Of a DNA stretch of 64,000 nucleotides, positions 62,401 to 64,000 are shown in pieces (the first letter of the stretch is position 1; the number at the start of each line of letters is the position of its first letter). Position numbers and translations under genes: made by a program. The notes under the pieces are model-generated. The model made no database searches and was not told the DNA's origin. It saw only the letters and a program-made list of their open reading frames with translations. This DNA comes from Meconema thalassinum (lineage: Eukaryota > Arthropoda > Insecta > Orthoptera > Tettigoniidae). The stretch covers positions 18,636,716-18,700,715 of the forward strand of contig OX336392.1 of assembly GCA_946902985.2 (NCBI GenBank), written 5' to 3'.

Positions 62401-64000
62401 GACTTAGACTCAGGCTCCCCTTGGGACCTAGACCCAGGCTCCTCTTGGGACTTAGACTCAGGCTCGTCTTGGAACTTAGACTCATACTCTTCTTGGGACT
62501 TAGACTCAGGCTCCTCTTGGGACCTTGACTCAGGCTCCACTTGGGACACAAACCCAGGCTCCGCTTGGGACATAGACTCAGACGCCTCTTGGGACTTAGA
62601 CGCTGGCTCCTCTTAGGACACAGACCCAGGCTCCTCTTGGGACTTAGACTCATGGTCTGTGAGGAAGTGTTGCAAACTTATTTGACTGTGTCAGTCAGGC
62701 TCCCCTTGTGACTAAGGCTCAGGCTTCTCTTGGAAAATAGACCCAGGCTCCTCCTGGGACTTAGACGCAGACTCCTCTTGGGACATAGACTCAGGCTCCC
62801 CTTGGGAAACAGACCCAGGCCCCTCTTGGTACTTAGGCTCAGGCTCCTCTTGGGACATAGACCAAGGCTCCTCTTGGGACTCAGATTCAGGCTCCTTTTG
62901 GGACATACACTCAGGCTCCTCTTGGGACATAGACCTAAGCTCCTCTTGGGACTTAGACTCAGGCTCGACTTGGGACATAGACTCAGGCTCCCCTTGGGAA
63001 ACAGACCCAGGCCCCTCTTGGTACTTAGGCTCAGGCTCCTCTTGGGACATAGACCAAGGCTCCTCTTGGGACTCAGATTCAGGCTCCCTTTGGGACTTAC
63101 ACTCAGGCTCCTCTTGGGACATAAACCCAGGCTCCTCTTGGGATATACATCCAGGCTCCCTTTGGGACTTACTCAGGCTCCACTTGGGACATAGACTCAG
63201 GCTCCCTATGGGACTTAGATTCAGGCTGCTCTTGAGACTTAGACCCAGGCTCCCTTTGGGACTTAGACTCAGGCTCCTCTTGGGTCATAGACCCAAGCTC
63301 CTCTTAGGACTTAGACTCAGGCTCCACTTGGGACATAGACCCAGGCTCCTCTCGGGACTTAGACTCAGGCTCCTCTTGGAACTTAGACTCAGGCTCCTAT
63401 TTGACTTAGACCCAGACTCCTTTTGGAACAAAGACTCAGACTCCTCTTAGGACTTAGACTCAGGCTCCTCTTGGGACACAGACCCAGGCTCCTCTTGGGA
63501 CTTAGACTCAGACTCCTCTTGGGAATTAGACTCTGGCTCCTCTTGGGACATAGGCTCAGGCTCCTCTTGGGACACAGACCCAGGCTCCTCTTGGGACATA
63601 GACCCAGACTCCTCTTGGGACTTAGACTCAGGCTCCTCTTGGGACTTAGACCCAGGCTCCTCTTGGGACTTGGACTCAGACTCCTCTTGGACCTTAGACT
63701 CAGGCTCCTCTTGGGACTTTGACACAGGCTCCACTTGGGACAAAGACCCTGGCTCCTGTTGGGACTTAGACTCAGACACCTCTTGGGACTTAGACTCAGG
63801 CTCCTGTTGGGACACAGACCCAGGCTCCTGATGGGACTTTGACGCAGGCTCCTCTTGGGACTTAGACCCAGGCTCCTCATGGGACTTAGACTCAGACTCC
63901 TCTTGGGACATAGACTCAGGCTCCCCTTTGGATTTTGACTAAGGCTCCACTTGAGACACAGACTCAGGCTCCTCTTGGGACAAAGACCCAGGCTCCTCTT
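59472..64000. repeat. Higher-order block B of the minisatellite (truncated by window end)
   Basis: Second copy of block A. It differs by internal gains and losses of whole 24-bp units, a local duplication near 62730-63080 and loss of linker copy 4. Confidence 0.8.
62652..62697. repeat. Minisatellite linker, copy 7
   Basis: Same variants as copy 3. Confidence 0.85.

Larger units (their letters stand above)
47865..64000. repeat. 24-bp-unit minisatellite, about 16 kb, continuing past the window
   Basis: Roughly 670 tandem units, each with the core CTCCTCTTGGGA followed by a variable segment (CTTAGACTCAGG, CATAGACCCAGG, CACAGACTCAGA and so on). Most units are exactly 24 bp. As a result the minus strand reads SKSQEEPE or LSPKRSLS octapeptides, and the plus strand reads DLDSGSSW or RLRLLLGL octapeptides. 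The remaining frame on each strand has a stop in every typical unit. Long frames include 60290-61984 (minus, 564 codons), 60411-62024 (plus, 537 codons), 53765-55111 (plus, 448 codons) and 48496-49731 (minus, 411 codons). All end through stops or single-base length changes, so none spans the array. Coding function is possible but not shown; I read it as satellite DNA. Confidence 0.92.

Noticed and set aside
47883..63911. Dozens of ORFs on both strands in the minisatellite
   Set aside because: They follow from a 24-bp unit with four stop-free frames. None has a conserved unique region, and they overlap on both strands, so I list the array and not separate genes.
47865..64000. CRISPR-like array
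   Set aside because: Units are contiguous with no spacers, and the genome is eukaryotic.

Overview
This window is repeat-dominated eukaryotic DNA, almost certainly from an arthropod and most likely an insect with a large genome. The evidence is the set of mobile elements: Penelope-like elements, Jockey- and RTE-like LINEs, tRNA-derived SINEs whose general plan I associate with polyneopteran insects, hAT, Tc1/mariner and piggyBac-like DNA transposons, a Crypton-like recombinase remnant and a BEL/Pao LTR retrotransposon. I see no ordinary single-copy host gene. Two copies of a tRNA-Leu(UAA) gene are present, but both lie inside a transposon-like palindrome.

Layout. 1-2010: a Penelope-like element (PLE) with reverse transcriptase (RT) and GIY-YIG domains, an inverted fragment of itself at its 5' side and a possible hammerhead ribozyme at its 3' side. 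2105-9861: LINE and SINE fragments, including an EN-RT LINE (6629-9861) split by a SINE at 8667-9007, and two divergently arranged SINE copies (4307-5228). 9862-13128: unrecognised sequence, then a 5'-truncated LINE with an intact RT domain and a 12-bp target duplication. 13206-15800: a second PLE with inverted terminal repeats, split by a non-autonomous hAT element with 8-bp target duplications. 15801-25650: a patchwork of hAT, piggyBac-like, mariner (itself carrying a small hAT MITE), Crypton-like, pogo-like and LINE remnants.

25651-34522: a young BEL/Pao retrotransposon with 2.4-kb LTRs that differ at only about a dozen sites, a 5-bp target duplication and a tRNA-Phe-type primer binding site. 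Its single 1418-codon ORF has gag, protease and the integrase C-terminal region. The RT, RNase H and integrase core are absent; about 1.3 kb of open, hydrophobic, unrecognised sequence lies in their place. It seems to sit inside a smaller repeat that in turn interrupts a LINE.

36749-47846: an 11.1-kb palindrome flanked by a perfect 6-bp direct repeat (cgaata). Two arms of about 5.02 kb, nearly identical, surround a loop of about 1.06 kb. Each arm carries a FLYWCH zinc-finger ORF overlapping an acidic ORF, a complete tRNA-Leu(UAA), a decayed LINE fragment and two kinds of short-unit repeat array. It looks like a very long terminal-inverted-repeat (foldback-type) transposon.

47865-64000: a 24-bp-unit minisatellite running past the window end, about 16 kb. 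Because the unit is a multiple of three, four of six frames are open and give octapeptide repeats. A recurring non-repeat linker and a larger duplication of about 6.7 kb give it higher-order structure. The palindromic element inserted about 12 bp from its edge.

The elements do not form a pathway; the interest lies in their nesting order, in the palindromic element with its cargo, in the BEL/Pao element with replaced pol, and in the multi-frame-open minisatellite.
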